Below, one piece after another: positions 1-5,987 of a stretch of 5,987 bases of DNA. The position numbers and the translations under genes were made by a program. The notes below the pieces were generated by a model that worked only from the letters and a program-made list of their open reading frames with translations, was not told the origin of the DNA and did not search any database. Numbering within the stretch: position 1 is the stretch's first letter; each line of letters starts with the position of its first letter. Source of the DNA: an uncultured Rhodospirillales bacterium (lineage in GTDB: Bacteria; Pseudomonadota; Alphaproteobacteria; Rhodospirillales; Casp-alpha2); contig CALJEW010000242.1 in the NCBI GenBank assembly GCA_938074585.1, positions 1-5,987 of the forward strand, written 5' to 3'.

Positions 1-1
1 A

Positions 2-22
2 ACCAAAATCACGGTCACTTAA
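2..22 (+). CDS. 3' end of upstream gene, probably SoxZ (partial)
   Basis: Six codons read T-K-I-T-V-T and then TAA, in a frame that ends 14 bases before the soxA start. SoxZ, the small immunoglobulin-like partner of the carrier SoxY, usually ends in a short beta strand of this kind (alternating polar and Ile/Val residues), and soxZ commonly lies directly upstream of soxA. The match is only six residues, so the identity rests mainly on gene order. It could equally be chance reading of an intergenic region. Confidence 0.4.
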   Translation, partial: TKITVT

Positions 23-24
23 AA

Positions 25-29
25 AGGGG
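25..29 (+). promoter_or_regulatory. Ribosome binding site of soxA
   Basis: AGGGG lies seven bases before the ATG at 37. This is good Shine-Dalgarno spacing and supports that start for soxA, which also places a signal peptide at the N-terminus. Confidence 0.7.
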
Positions 30-36
30 TACACCC

Positions 37-837
37 ATGCGTAATTTGTATATTGCAACACTAGGCGTTACCGCGATGACCGTCACGTCGATTGGGACAA
101 TTTTTGCAGCAGAAGACTATGGTAAATATCAAGTTGAAGACCGTCGCAGTGGCTACACCTATGCAGCAAAAGAAACACAGGCTATTCAAGACGATAATTT
201 TGAAAACCCGGCGATGCTTTGGGTTGATGATGGAAGCGTTCTTTGGGAGCAAGTGGTAGGTGAAGCCGGAAAGTCATGTGCGTCCTGCCATGAAGATGCG
301 GCTGACAGCATGAAGACGACGGGAGCCGAGTATCCAAAGCACAATGCCAAACTTGGCAAAATGCAGAACTTGGAACAACGCATCAATCAATGCCGAACTG
401 AAAACATGAAGGCCAAACCCTTCAAGTATGAATCAGCTGAAATGTTAGGAATGACAACGTTTGTTCGTCATCAGTCGAATGGTCAAGCTATGAGCGTTAA
501 AGTTGATGGCGAAGCTGCACCGTTTTTCAAAAAAGGTGAAGCCTTTTACAATCAACGTCGTGGACAGCTAGATATGTCTTGCAAGAATTGTCATGACGAC
601 AATGCTGGCAACATGGCACGCGCTAACTTGCTCAGTGAAGGCCAAAGCAATGGATTTCCAACGTACCGGCTTAAGTGGCAAAAACCCGGATCGATACATC
701 GTCGTTTCCGCGGCTGTAATAAAAACATTAGGGCAAAACCATTTGGTTACGGCTCTGACGAATATGTGAACTTAGAACTTTACGTCGCTTGGCGTGGCCG
801 CGGCTTACCGGTCGAGACGCCCGCCGTTCGGAATTAG
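37..837 (+). CDS. soxA: SoxA, diheme cytochrome c subunit of the SoxAX L-cysteine S-thiosulfotransferase
   Basis: SoxA pairs with SoxX in the periplasm and joins thiosulfate oxidatively to the swinging-arm cysteine of SoxY, the entry step of the Sox cycle. The 266-residue product begins with a Sec-type signal peptide (hydrophobic stretch about 5-24, likely cleavage near Ala24-Ala25). It has two CxxCH heme c motifs, CASCH at 81-85 and CKNCH at 182-186. Each is followed by a likely axial ligand cysteine in a repeated context: Cys119 before KAKPF, and Cys227 in RFRGCN before IRAKPF. By family knowledge the second is the active-site cysteine, which carries a persulfide in known structures. Both hemes are therefore kept, as in Paracoccus and Rhodovulum SoxA; some lineages have lost the first. 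A likely soxZ tail lies just upstream and a terminator just downstream, so soxA probably closes a soxYZA-type unit. Confidence 0.96.
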   Translation: MRNLYIATLGVTAMTVTSIGTIFAAEDYGKYQVEDRRSGYTYAAKETQAIQDDNFENPAMLWVDDGSVLWEQVVGEAGKSCASCHEDAADSMKTTGAEYPKHNAKLGKMQNLEQRINQCRTENMKAKPFKYESAEMLGMTTFVRHQSNGQAMSVKVDGEAAPFFKKGEAFYNQRRGQLDMSCKNCHDDNAGNMARANLLSEGQSNGFPTYRLKWQKPGSIHRRFRGCNKNIRAKPFGYGSDEYVNLELYVAWRGRGLPVETPAVRN

Positions 838-857
838 AACGTGAACTAAAAGACATA

Positions 858-888
858 GGGGATGCGTACGCCGCATCCCCTTTTGTTT
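858..888 (+). terminator. Rho-independent terminator after soxA
   Basis: A perfect 9-bp stem, GGGGATGCG (858-866) and CGCATCCCC (872-880), encloses a 5-base loop and is followed at once by TTTTGTTTG. It begins 20 bases after the soxA stop codon. The left arm has no adjacent A-run, so it should act on plus-strand transcripts only. It could be a full terminator or a partial one that lowers soxB expression relative to soxA. Confidence 0.88.
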
Positions 889-917
889 GCACACGCCTTA
901 AAAAGATACCTAAATTT

Positions 918-923
918 CGGAGA
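918..923 (+). promoter_or_regulatory. Ribosome binding site of soxB
   Basis: CGGAGA lies eight bases before the ATG at 932. A second ATG at 935 is eleven bases away, so the first is slightly favoured. The choice only adds or removes one methionine. Confidence 0.6.
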
Positions 924-931
924 CTAATTGA

Positions 932-2620
932 ATGATGGATCGTCGGCAGTTTTTTCAAGTTGCAGCAGCAACTGCAGCCCTAACCGGTGCCTCAAGCGGC
1001 TACTCAAGCGTTGCAGCCAAGCAAAGCCTTAGCCAAAAAGATCTATTGAAATTTAATGCCAAAGGTCAAGTAACGCTGCTAAACTTTACCGATTGCCATG
1101 CCCAATTAGCCCCTATTTATTTTCGTGAACCATCAGTTAATTTAGGCGTTGGTGAAGTCAACGGATTACCGCCGCACTTAACCGGCAAAGACATGATTGA
1201 ACGCTTCAAGCTCGAGATTTCATCACCTGAAGCCTACGCACTGAGCAGCCACGACTTTTCAGCACTGGCCCAAACGTATGGCCGGGTTGGCGGCATGGAC
1301 CGTATGGCAACATTGGTCAAATCGATCCGCGCCGAACGCCCAAATAATACGTTGTTATTAGACGGTGGCGACACGTGGCAAGGATCTTACACCGCACTTA
1401 AAACAAACGGCCAAGACATGGTCGACGTTATGAACAACTTGGGCGTTGAAGCGATGACCGGGCACTGGGAATTCACCTACGGAACAGAGCGCGTTCAAGA
1501 ACTGATCGAAAGCTTAAACTTTCCGTTCTTAGCCGGCAATATTATCGACACCGAGTGGGAAGAAAGCGTTTTCCCATCGTCTCAGTTTTTTGAGAAGGGG
1601 GGCATTAAAATAGCCGTTATTGGGCAAGCTTTCCCTTACACCCCTGTTGCCAATCCACGTCACATGATCCCCACTTGGTCGTTTGGTATCCGTGAAAAAT
1701 TGATCCGTGAAAACGTCAAAAAAGCACGCGAAGAAGGCGCTGAACTGGTTGTTCTTTTGAGCCACAATGGATTTGATGTTGACCGTAAATTGGCATCCCG
1801 CGTTGAAGGTATTGATGTTATTCTAACGGGTCACACCCATGATGCTTTACCGGAAGTCATCAAAGTCGGGAATACGTTGTTGATCGCATCGGGTTCTCAC
1901 GGCAAATTTTTAGCAAGATTGGATTTAGACATTAAAGGCGGGCGGGTTGTTGATTACGAATTTAAATTAATTCCGGTCTTTTCAGACGTCATCACACCGG
2001 ACCATGAAATGGCTTCGATAATTGATAAAATCCGGGCTCCTCACAAAAAAGAACTGGATACAGTTCTGGGCACCACAGATAGCACCTTGTATAGGCGTGG
2101 AAATTTCAACGGCACCTTCGATGATTTGATTTGTCAGGCCTTGCTTGAAGAACGCGATGCTGAAATTTCTTTATCGCCGGGCTTCCGTTGGGGCTCTAGT
2201 TTACTGCCAGGTCAAAACATCACAACGGAAGACGTGTTTAATCAAACAGCCATCACATACCCCAAAGCCTATCGAACAGAAATGTCCGGAAAACTGATCA
2301 AAGATATTTTGGAAGACGTTGGCGATAACCTGTTTAATACAGACCCCTATTACCAACAAGGCGGCGATATGGTTCGGGTTGGTGGTATGTCTTACAGCAT
2401 CGACATCAACCAATCTATTGGCAACCGGTTTAGTAATTTAACATCGCTGAAAGATGGTAAGCCGATTGATCCGAATAAAAACTATGTTGTCGCTGGATGG
2501 GCTTCTGTTAACGAAGGAACCGAAGGCCCACCGGTTTATGATTTGGTCAGTGATTATATAAAAAAGAAAAAAACAGTCATGGTTCCTGAAAACACAAATA
2601 TCCGAGTTAAGGGTGCTTAA
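932..2620 (+). CDS. soxB: SoxB, S-sulfosulfanyl-L-cysteine sulfohydrolase (thiosulfohydrolase)
   Basis: SoxB is a periplasmic, manganese-dependent hydrolase that removes the terminal sulfonate from SoxY-bound S-thiosulfonate as sulfate. The 562 residues are full length for the family. A Tat signal (DRRQFF at 3-8, then an Ala-rich stretch to about 29) starts the protein. The metallophosphoesterase domain follows, with metal-site motifs FTDCHAQL (Asp54, His56), LLLDGGDTWQG (Asp147), GHWEFTYG at 177-184, LSHNG (His278) and GHTHD at 300-304. The C-terminal 5'-nucleotidase-type domain (about 375-555) contains YYQQGGDMVRVGG at 473-485. GHWEFTYG replaces the Asn-His-Glu motif of ordinary 5'-nucleotidases, and with QQGGDMVRVGG it marks SoxB rather than a nucleotidase. 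The stop is 11 bases before soxV. A terminator separates it from soxA, so it relies on read-through or an unseen promoter. Confidence 0.97.
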   Translation: MMDRRQFFQVAAATAALTGASSGYSSVAAKQSLSQKDLLKFNAKGQVTLLNFTDCHAQLAPIYFREPSVNLGVGEVNGLPPHLTGKDMIERFKLEISSPEAYALSSHDFSALAQTYGRVGGMDRMATLVKSIRAERPNNTLLLDGGDTWQGSYTALKTNGQDMVDVMNNLGVEAMTGHWEFTYGTERVQELIESLNFPFLAGNIIDTEWEESVFPSSQFFEKGGIKIAVIGQAFPYTPVANPRHMIPTWSFGIREKLIRENVKKAREEGAELVVLLSHNGFDVDRKLASRVEGIDVILTGHTHDALPEVIKVGNTLLIASGSHGKFLARLDLDIKGGRVVDYEFKLIPVFSDVITPDHEMASIIDKIRAPHKKELDTVLGTTDSTLYRRGNFNGTFDDLICQALLEERDAEISLSPGFRWGSSLLPGQNITTEDVFNQTAITYPKAYRTEMSGKLIKDILEDVGDNLFNTDPYYQQGGDMVRVGGMSYSIDINQSIGNRFSNLTSLKDGKPIDPNKNYVVAGWASVNEGTEGPPVYDLVSDYIKKKKTVMVPENTNIRVKGA

Positions 2621-2631
2621 AGGCTCATAAA

Positions 2632-3375
2632 ATGGACGCAATGGATATCACATATGGCGGCGCATTGTTTGCCGGGATTTTGAGCTTTTTGTCACCCTGC
2701 GTGTTACCATTGGTGCCGCCGTATTTATGTTTTTTAGGTGGCGTAACATTAGATCAAATCACCGATGAAGGAGGTATTGACCCAGCCATATCGCGCTGCG
2801 TCTTTATTTCAGCACTTGCGTTTGTGTTAGGGTTTTCGACTGTATTTATCGGCCTTGGGGCGACGGCCACAACCTTTGGCCAAGTGATTGCAGATCAGAT
2901 TGCAGTATTATCTAAAATTGCAGGCGTTGTTATCATTGTCATGGGCCTGCATTTCATAGGCGTGTTTCGCATCTCAATGCTGTTTCGCGATGCCCGCTTT
3001 CATATGCAATCAAAACCAGCCGGATTAGTGGGCGCTTACGTCATCGGGCTCGCTTTTGCTTTCGGATGGACCCCCTGCGTTGGCCCTGTATTGGCGGCAA
3101 TTTTATTTATTGCCGGAACGGAAGACAGCATATTTACCGGTGTTCGATTGCTAGCAATTTACTCAACAGGTTTGGGCATTCCGTTCCTTCTCGCCGCCCT
3201 TGCCGCCCGCCCGTTCATGAGGTTCATGGCAAAATTTAAACGCCACATACCAAAAGTTGAAAAATTGATTGGCGCCCTATTAGTTATTACCGGCGTGCTG
3301 TTTGTTACCGATTCAATGAACGTCATTGGGTCTTGGTTACTAGATTTGTTCCCCAATTTAGGTAAAGTTGGTTAA
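2632..3375 (+). CDS. soxV: SoxV, CcdA/DsbD-type thiol electron transporter
   Basis: CcdA-family membrane proteins pass reducing equivalents from cytoplasmic thioredoxin to periplasmic thiol proteins. SoxV is the copy dedicated to Sox, with SoxW as partner. The 247 residues are almost entirely hydrophobic, with about six membrane segments (roughly 8-30, 56-80, 92-112, 130-160, 168-192, 210-230). The two family redox cysteines are in LSPCVLPLVPPY (Cys23) and GWTPCVGPVLAA (Cys149), each beside a helix-breaking proline. Two further cysteines, Cys33 and Cys56, are unlikely to be catalytic. The start at 2632 has AAAGG (2619-2623) eight bases upstream; the in-frame ATG at 2641 lacks a matching site at good distance. 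The gene starts 11 bases after soxB and ends 29 bases before soxW, which implies co-transcription. Sequence alone cannot separate SoxV from a CcdA serving cytochrome c maturation, but the Sox setting and adjacent thioredoxin favour SoxV. Confidence 0.88.
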   Translation: MDAMDITYGGALFAGILSFLSPCVLPLVPPYLCFLGGVTLDQITDEGGIDPAISRCVFISALAFVLGFSTVFIGLGATATTFGQVIADQIAVLSKIAGVVIIVMGLHFIGVFRISMLFRDARFHMQSKPAGLVGAYVIGLAFAFGWTPCVGPVLAAILFIAGTEDSIFTGVRLLAIYSTGLGIPFLLAALAARPFMRFMAKFKRHIPKVEKLIGALLVITGVLFVTDSMNVIGSWLLDLFPNLGKVG

Positions 3376-3393
3376 CCCCAATCACCCATAAAA

Positions 3394-3397
3394 AGGA
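3394..3397 (+). promoter_or_regulatory. Ribosome binding site of soxW
   Basis: AGGA, within AAAAGGAT, lies seven bases before the ATG at 3405. It supports that start, and therefore the twin-arginine signal encoded immediately after it. Confidence 0.65.
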
Positions 3398-3404
3398 TCT
3401 GCAA

Positions 3405-3998
3405 ATGATTACAAGACGGAAATTTAGTCAGTATGCTTTGGCTGGTGTTGCCACAAATATTCTGCCCCAGGCAGCATTTGCGGTAAAGGATTTAAAAGCT
3501 GTGTTACGCGAAGATGGGACCTATACGCAATCTTGGTTTTTGGAAAGCTTTTTAGATCTAAACGATGATCTGGCCGAAAGCCATGAACAAGGAAAACGCT
3601 TGGCTATCATGTGGGAACAAGTCGGCTGTTCTTATTGCCGTGACACCCATTTGATTAACTTTGCACAACAAGAAGTGCGCGACTTTGTCGAAAAACACTT
3701 CAATATCATTCAAGTTGATATTCACGGAATGCGCGAAATGATCGATTTCGATGGCAGCGCACAATCTGAAAAAAAACAGGCCCAGAAAAATCATGTTCGG
3801 TTCACCCCGACCTTACAATTCTATCCAGAAACACCCGATGAAGTTGGCACTAAATCAGGAAAAGCTGCTGAGATTTTGCGGATGCCTGGTTACTTGAAAC
3901 CTAAAAGCTTTTTATCTTTATTCCAGTACGTTCAAGAAAAGGCCTATGAACAAACCCCGTTCAAAACATATCTGAAATCTAAACATCAAAAATCCTAA
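3405..3998 (+). CDS. soxW: SoxW-like periplasmic thioredoxin-fold protein
   Basis: This is probably the periplasmic partner reduced by SoxV, which in turn reduces a Sox component, most likely the SoxY carrier cysteine; the target is inferred. The 197-residue product begins with a twin-arginine signal (TRRKFSQ at 3-9, hydrophobic to about 25, likely cleavage after AFA at 24-26). A thioredoxin-like domain of the Thioredoxin_2 / SoxW type follows. It has a redox pair CSYC at 75-78 in the family context WEQVGCSYCRD, and a cis-proline context FTP at 133-135. Between them, about residues 108-130, is a charged insert rich in Glu, Lys and Gln. There is no CxxCH, so it is not a cytochrome. It follows soxV closely, as soxW does in Paracoccus. 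The Tat-type signal is notable for a cofactor-free thioredoxin. Alternatives are a SoxS-like protein or a generic DsbE/thiol reductase. Confidence 0.8.
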   Translation: MITRRKFSQYALAGVATNILPQAAFAVKDLKAVLREDGTYTQSWFLESFLDLNDDLAESHEQGKRLAIMWEQVGCSYCRDTHLINFAQQEVRDFVEKHFNIIQVDIHGMREMIDFDGSAQSEKKQAQKNHVRFTPTLQFYPETPDEVGTKSGKAAEILRMPGYLKPKSFLSLFQYVQEKAYEQTPFKTYLKSKHQKS

Positions 3999-4037
3999 AT
4001 AAGTCCTATAATTTCTGCAAAATGAACTCAGAACCTG

Positions 4038-4065
4038 TTGATAATATATATTTATTGAATATGAT
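4038..4065 (+). promoter_or_regulatory. Candidate sigma70-type promoter for soxCD
   Basis: TTGATA (4038-4043) and TATGAT (4060-4065) are separated by 16 bases, and each differs from the sigma70 consensus at one position. Transcription would start near 4072, about 40 bases before the soxC ATG. The 114-base soxW-soxC spacer is the longest gap in the window and strikingly AT-rich, which suits a promoter but also raises the chance of false matches. Confidence 0.5.
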
Positions 4066-4079
4066 TATTTTATAAAATA
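4066..4079 (+). repeat. Perfect 14-bp palindrome, possible operator
   Basis: TATTTTATAAAATA is a perfect inverted repeat directly after the candidate -10 box, over the expected transcription start. That is a typical place for a repressor such as the ArsR-family SoxR known to control some sox clusters. The arms are only A and T in a very AT-rich spacer, so chance is a real alternative. Confidence 0.3.
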
Positions 4080-4099
4080 CAAATCGTGAGATTTCGTTT

Positions 4100-4105
4100 G
4101 GGAGA
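4100..4105 (+). promoter_or_regulatory. Ribosome binding site of soxC, deciding the start
   Basis: GGGAGA lies seven bases before the ATG at 4113. An in-frame GTG at 4086 would add nine residues, lies upstream of this site and has no ribosome binding site of its own. The ATG is therefore preferred. Confidence 0.75.
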
Positions 4106-4112
4106 ACAGATA

Positions 4113-5402
4113 ATGGCGACAAAAAACCCTGAGCTACCGGTTGAGACACCTCTTAATCGCCGCAATTTCTTAAAAGGCAGCGCGGCCTTAGCCGGTGGCG
4201 TTGCAGCTAAAGCCGTTCCAACCATGGCATTGGCTGGCAATCCAGAAAACCTTCCACCAAATGTGCCTTCTTGGTCGCAAGGGTTGGGTGATGGCGTTGA
4301 CATAACTCCCTACGGCATGCCTTCTGAGTTCGAGCAAAAAGTTGTTCGGCGCACGGTTCCATGGTTAACTGCAACACCAGAATCTTCTGTCAGCTTCACC
4401 CCACTTGCTGATGTTTATGGCATCATCACTCCAAATGGCCTGCATTTTTGCCGCCATCATGGTGGCGTTGCAGGTATTAATTCTCACGATCACCGCCTCG
4501 TCATTCATGGCCTTGTTGATCGCGAACTAATTTTTACCATGCACGAAGTCAAACGCATGCCATCGGTAAGCCGCATTCATTTTTTAGAATGCGCCGCAAA
4601 TGGAGGCATGGAATGGCGCGGTGCACAATTAGAAGCCGTGCAATTTACCCACGGCATGATCTCATGCTGCGAATGGACCGGCGTTAAATTATCAACCCTT
4701 TTAGACGAATGCGGCATCAAACCCAAAGCCAAATGGTTGTTGGCTGAAGGTGCGGATGCATCTGGTATGACACGCTCCATCCCGATGGATAAAGCCCTTG
4801 ACGATTGCATGGTTGTATACGCTCAAAATGGGGAAATGCTGCGCCCCGAACAGGGTTATCCGTTACGCCTATTTGTTCCCGGTTGGGAAGGCAATATGAG
4901 CATTAAATGGTTGCGCCGGATTGAAGTAGGTGACCAGCCTTGGCACACCCGCGAAGAAACATCCAAGTACACAGATTTGATGCCTACGGGCAAAGCGCGC
5001 CAGTTCACATGGTTCCAAGAATGCAATTCAGTGATAACATCGCCCAGCATGGAAAAGCCGATCAACGGCAAAGGGTTCGTCGAAATACAAGGCCTATCAT
5101 GGACCGGACAAGGTAAAATCAAGCAAGTCGATGTCTCAGTTGATGGCGGCAAAAACTGGCACCCTGCACAAATTGACGGCCCCGTATTTGACAAAGCTTT
5201 AACCCGCTTCCGCCTGCCATGGAAATGGGATGGAAAAGCAGCGCTTCTGCAAAGCCGGGCCATTGACGAAACTGGCTATGTACAACCCAATTTTTCTGAA
5301 TTACGCGCGTTACGTGGCGAATGGTCGATTTATCATAACAATTCAGTCCACACCTGGAAAGTTAACACAGGCGGAGATGTCGAAAATGTCCAACTTTCTT
5401 AA
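4113..5402 (+). CDS. soxC: SoxC, molybdenum cofactor subunit of sulfane dehydrogenase SoxCD
   Basis: SoxC belongs to the sulfite oxidase family. With cytochrome SoxD it oxidises the sulfane sulfur left on SoxY after SoxB has acted, which yields more electrons per thiosulfate. Numbered from the ATG at 4113, the 429 residues start with a Tat signal (NRRNFLKG at 15-22, likely cleavage after ALA near 41), as expected for a protein exported with its cofactor in place. The Mo-pterin domain spans about 75-290, with FCRHHGG (112-118), NSHDHRLVIHG (123-133) and FLECAANG (157-164), whose Cys160 is the expected molybdenum ligand; GWEGNMSIKWLRRIEV is at 257-272. A C-terminal dimerisation domain follows (about 305-415), including VSVDGGKNWHPA. 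There is no heme-binding motif, so electrons must leave through SoxD. The soxD start lies within its last codons, so the two subunits are probably translationally coupled. Confidence 0.95.
   Translation: MATKNPELPVETPLNRRNFLKGSAALAGGVAAKAVPTMALAGNPENLPPNVPSWSQGLGDGVDITPYGMPSEFEQKVVRRTVPWLTATPESSVSFTPLADVYGIITPNGLHFCRHHGGVAGINSHDHRLVIHGLVDRELIFTMHEVKRMPSVSRIHFLECAANGGMEWRGAQLEAVQFTHGMISCCEWTGVKLSTLLDECGIKPKAKWLLAEGADASGMTRSIPMDKALDDCMVVYAQNGEMLRPEQGYPLRLFVPGWEGNMSIKWLRRIEVGDQPWHTREETSKYTDLMPTGKARQFTWFQECNSVITSPSMEKPINGKGFVEIQGLSWTGQGKIKQVDVSVDGGKNWHPAQIDGPVFDKALTRFRLPWKWDGKAALLQSRAIDETGYVQPNFSELRALRGEWSIYHNNSVHTWKVNTGGDVENVQLS
5373..5376 (+). promoter_or_regulatory. Ribosome binding site of soxD, inside soxC
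   Basis: GGAG lies nine bases before the ATG at 5386. An in-frame ATG at 5377 directly abuts the same motif with no spacing and is therefore unlikely. The site is within the soxC coding region, so soxD translation probably depends on ribosomes finishing soxC. Confidence 0.6.
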
Positions 5403-5987
5403 AAATATTCTTGGAATCAGTTTCGCAGCCCTTATGTCTGCATCATCTACAACCACAACGGCTGGTGAACGCCTTGGTATCGGTAGCCCCGTATCTAAAT
5501 CCGTTATTGCCGGTTGGGATATTGATGCACGCCCTGATGGCCATGGCTTACCCAAAGGCAGTGGAACTGTTGAAAAAGGCGAAGAAGTTTATTTGGAGCA
5601 ATGTGCAGCTTGCCACGGTGAATTTGGCGAAGGTGCGGGTCGTTATCCGATATTAATGGGCGGGTATGACACTCTAACCACAGTAGACCCACAAAAGACC
5701 GTGGGCAGTTATTGGCCTTATGCAACCACCCTTTATGACTATATCCGCCGCGCCATGCCCTATGGCAACGCACAAAGCCTTACAACGGACGAAGTTTATT
5801 CTGTTAGTGCTTATGTATTGTTTATGAACGATATATTGGAAGAAGACGCGACTTTGGATGCTCTACGTTTGGCGGCCATTAAAATGCCGAACCGCAACGG
5901 CTTTATTTTACCTGACCCACGGCCGGACATAAAAAAGACGGCTTGTATGAAAGATTGCAAAACCGGAATCGAAATTAAATCTTTCGC
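5386..5987 (+). CDS. soxD: SoxD, cytochrome c subunit of sulfane dehydrogenase SoxCD (3' end outside window)
   Basis: SoxD accepts electrons from the molybdenum centre of SoxC and passes them to a periplasmic cytochrome. The frame is open from the ATG at 5386 to the window end, giving 200 complete residues. They begin with a signal peptide (hydrophobic about 8-19, a Ser/Thr-rich stretch, likely cleavage near TTA at 24-26). A cytochrome c domain follows, with CAACHGEFGEG (heme-binding Cys73, Cys76, His77) and a likely axial methionine, Met124, in RRAMPYG. Family-typical stretches include SYWPYATTLYDYIRRAMP (108-125) and KMPNRNGF (166-173). After the heme domain are Cys187 and Cys191. The start overlaps the soxC end by 17 bases. 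Paracoccus SoxD has a second C-terminal heme domain; whether this one does cannot be seen here. The cut is the window edge, not a broken gene. Confidence 0.92.
   Translation, partial: MSNFLKNILGISFAALMSASSTTTTAGERLGIGSPVSKSVIAGWDIDARPDGHGLPKGSGTVEKGEEVYLEQCAACHGEFGEGAGRYPILMGGYDTLTTVDPQKTVGSYWPYATTLYDYIRRAMPYGNAQSLTTDEVYSVSAYVLFMNDILEEDATLDALRLAAIKMPNRNGFILPDPRPDIKKTACMKDCKTGIEIKSF

Noticed and set aside
887..916. TTGCAC ... TAAATT as a soxB promoter
   Set aside because: The spacing is 18 bases, but transcription would start at about 923, at or past the soxB ribosome binding site (918-923), leaving no usable leader.
728..958. Minus-strand open frame across the soxA-soxB junction
   Set aside because: It covers the ends of two firm genes and the terminator hairpin, and its product has no recognisable domain.
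3627..3638. CSYC in SoxW as a heme c site
   Set aside because: The residues after the second cysteine are Arg-Asp, not His, and the context (WEQVG before, cis-Pro later) is that of a thioredoxin active site.
4086..4112. Upstream GTG start that would extend SoxC by nine residues
   Set aside because: It has no ribosome binding site, and the GGGAGA at 4100-4105 lies downstream of it at correct distance for the ATG at 4113. The extension also moves the twin-arginine motif away from the N-terminus without benefit.
4856..5263. 135-codon open frame on the minus strand
   Set aside because: It lies entirely antisense to the clear soxC coding sequence, its product shows no recognisable motif, and it has no context of its own.
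5411..5656. 81-codon plus-strand open frame at the start of soxD
   Set aside because: It is out of frame with the evident cytochrome c reading frame, which has a signal peptide, CAACH and SoxD motifs and runs open to the window end.
1..5987. A new defence, mobile or CRISPR-like system
   Set aside because: Every substantial open stretch is accounted for by known Sox families, and no direct-repeat arrays, transposase genes, integration sites or structured RNAs were seen.

Overview
This window is a Sox (sulfur-oxidation) gene cluster. All genes lie on the plus strand and pack tightly. The proteins are recognisable family members of the periplasmic Sox multienzyme system, which oxidises thiosulfate and other reduced sulfur to sulfate and passes the electrons to c-type cytochromes. 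In order: a few last codons of an upstream gene (probably soxZ), soxA, an intrinsic terminator, soxB, soxV (ccdA family), soxW (thioredoxin fold), an AT-rich spacer with a likely promoter, soxC, and the first about 200 codons of soxD, cut by the window end.

The source is probably a proteobacterium. The Tat signals, CxxCH cytochromes and purine-rich ribosome binding sites fit a Gram-negative host. A diheme SoxA next to soxCD, together with soxV and soxW, recalls alphaproteobacteria such as Paracoccus and Rhodovulum. The moderate GC content would suit a marine or aquatic lineage rather than a high-GC Paracoccus. The lineage is inference; the window contains no phylogenetic marker.

How the parts work together, from family knowledge: SoxA, with SoxX outside the window, joins the sulfur substrate oxidatively to the carrier cysteine of SoxY in SoxYZ. 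SoxB hydrolyses the terminal sulfonate to release sulfate. SoxCD oxidises the remaining sulfane sulfur, so SoxB can act again. SoxV carries reductant across the inner membrane to SoxW, which is thought to keep periplasmic Sox thiols, probably the SoxY cysteine, in a usable state. With soxCD present, the expected end product is sulfate rather than stored sulfur globules.

Transcription appears to be split. A strong hairpin with a T-rich tail follows soxA, and a promoter-like, palindrome-bearing AT-rich region precedes soxC. soxB-soxV-soxW are closely spaced, and soxC and soxD overlap by 17 bases. I found no mobile element, CRISPR array, RNA gene or clearly new system. The points of interest are the Tat-type signal on the SoxW thioredoxin, the gene order with the redox pair placed between soxB and soxC, and the regulatory signals.
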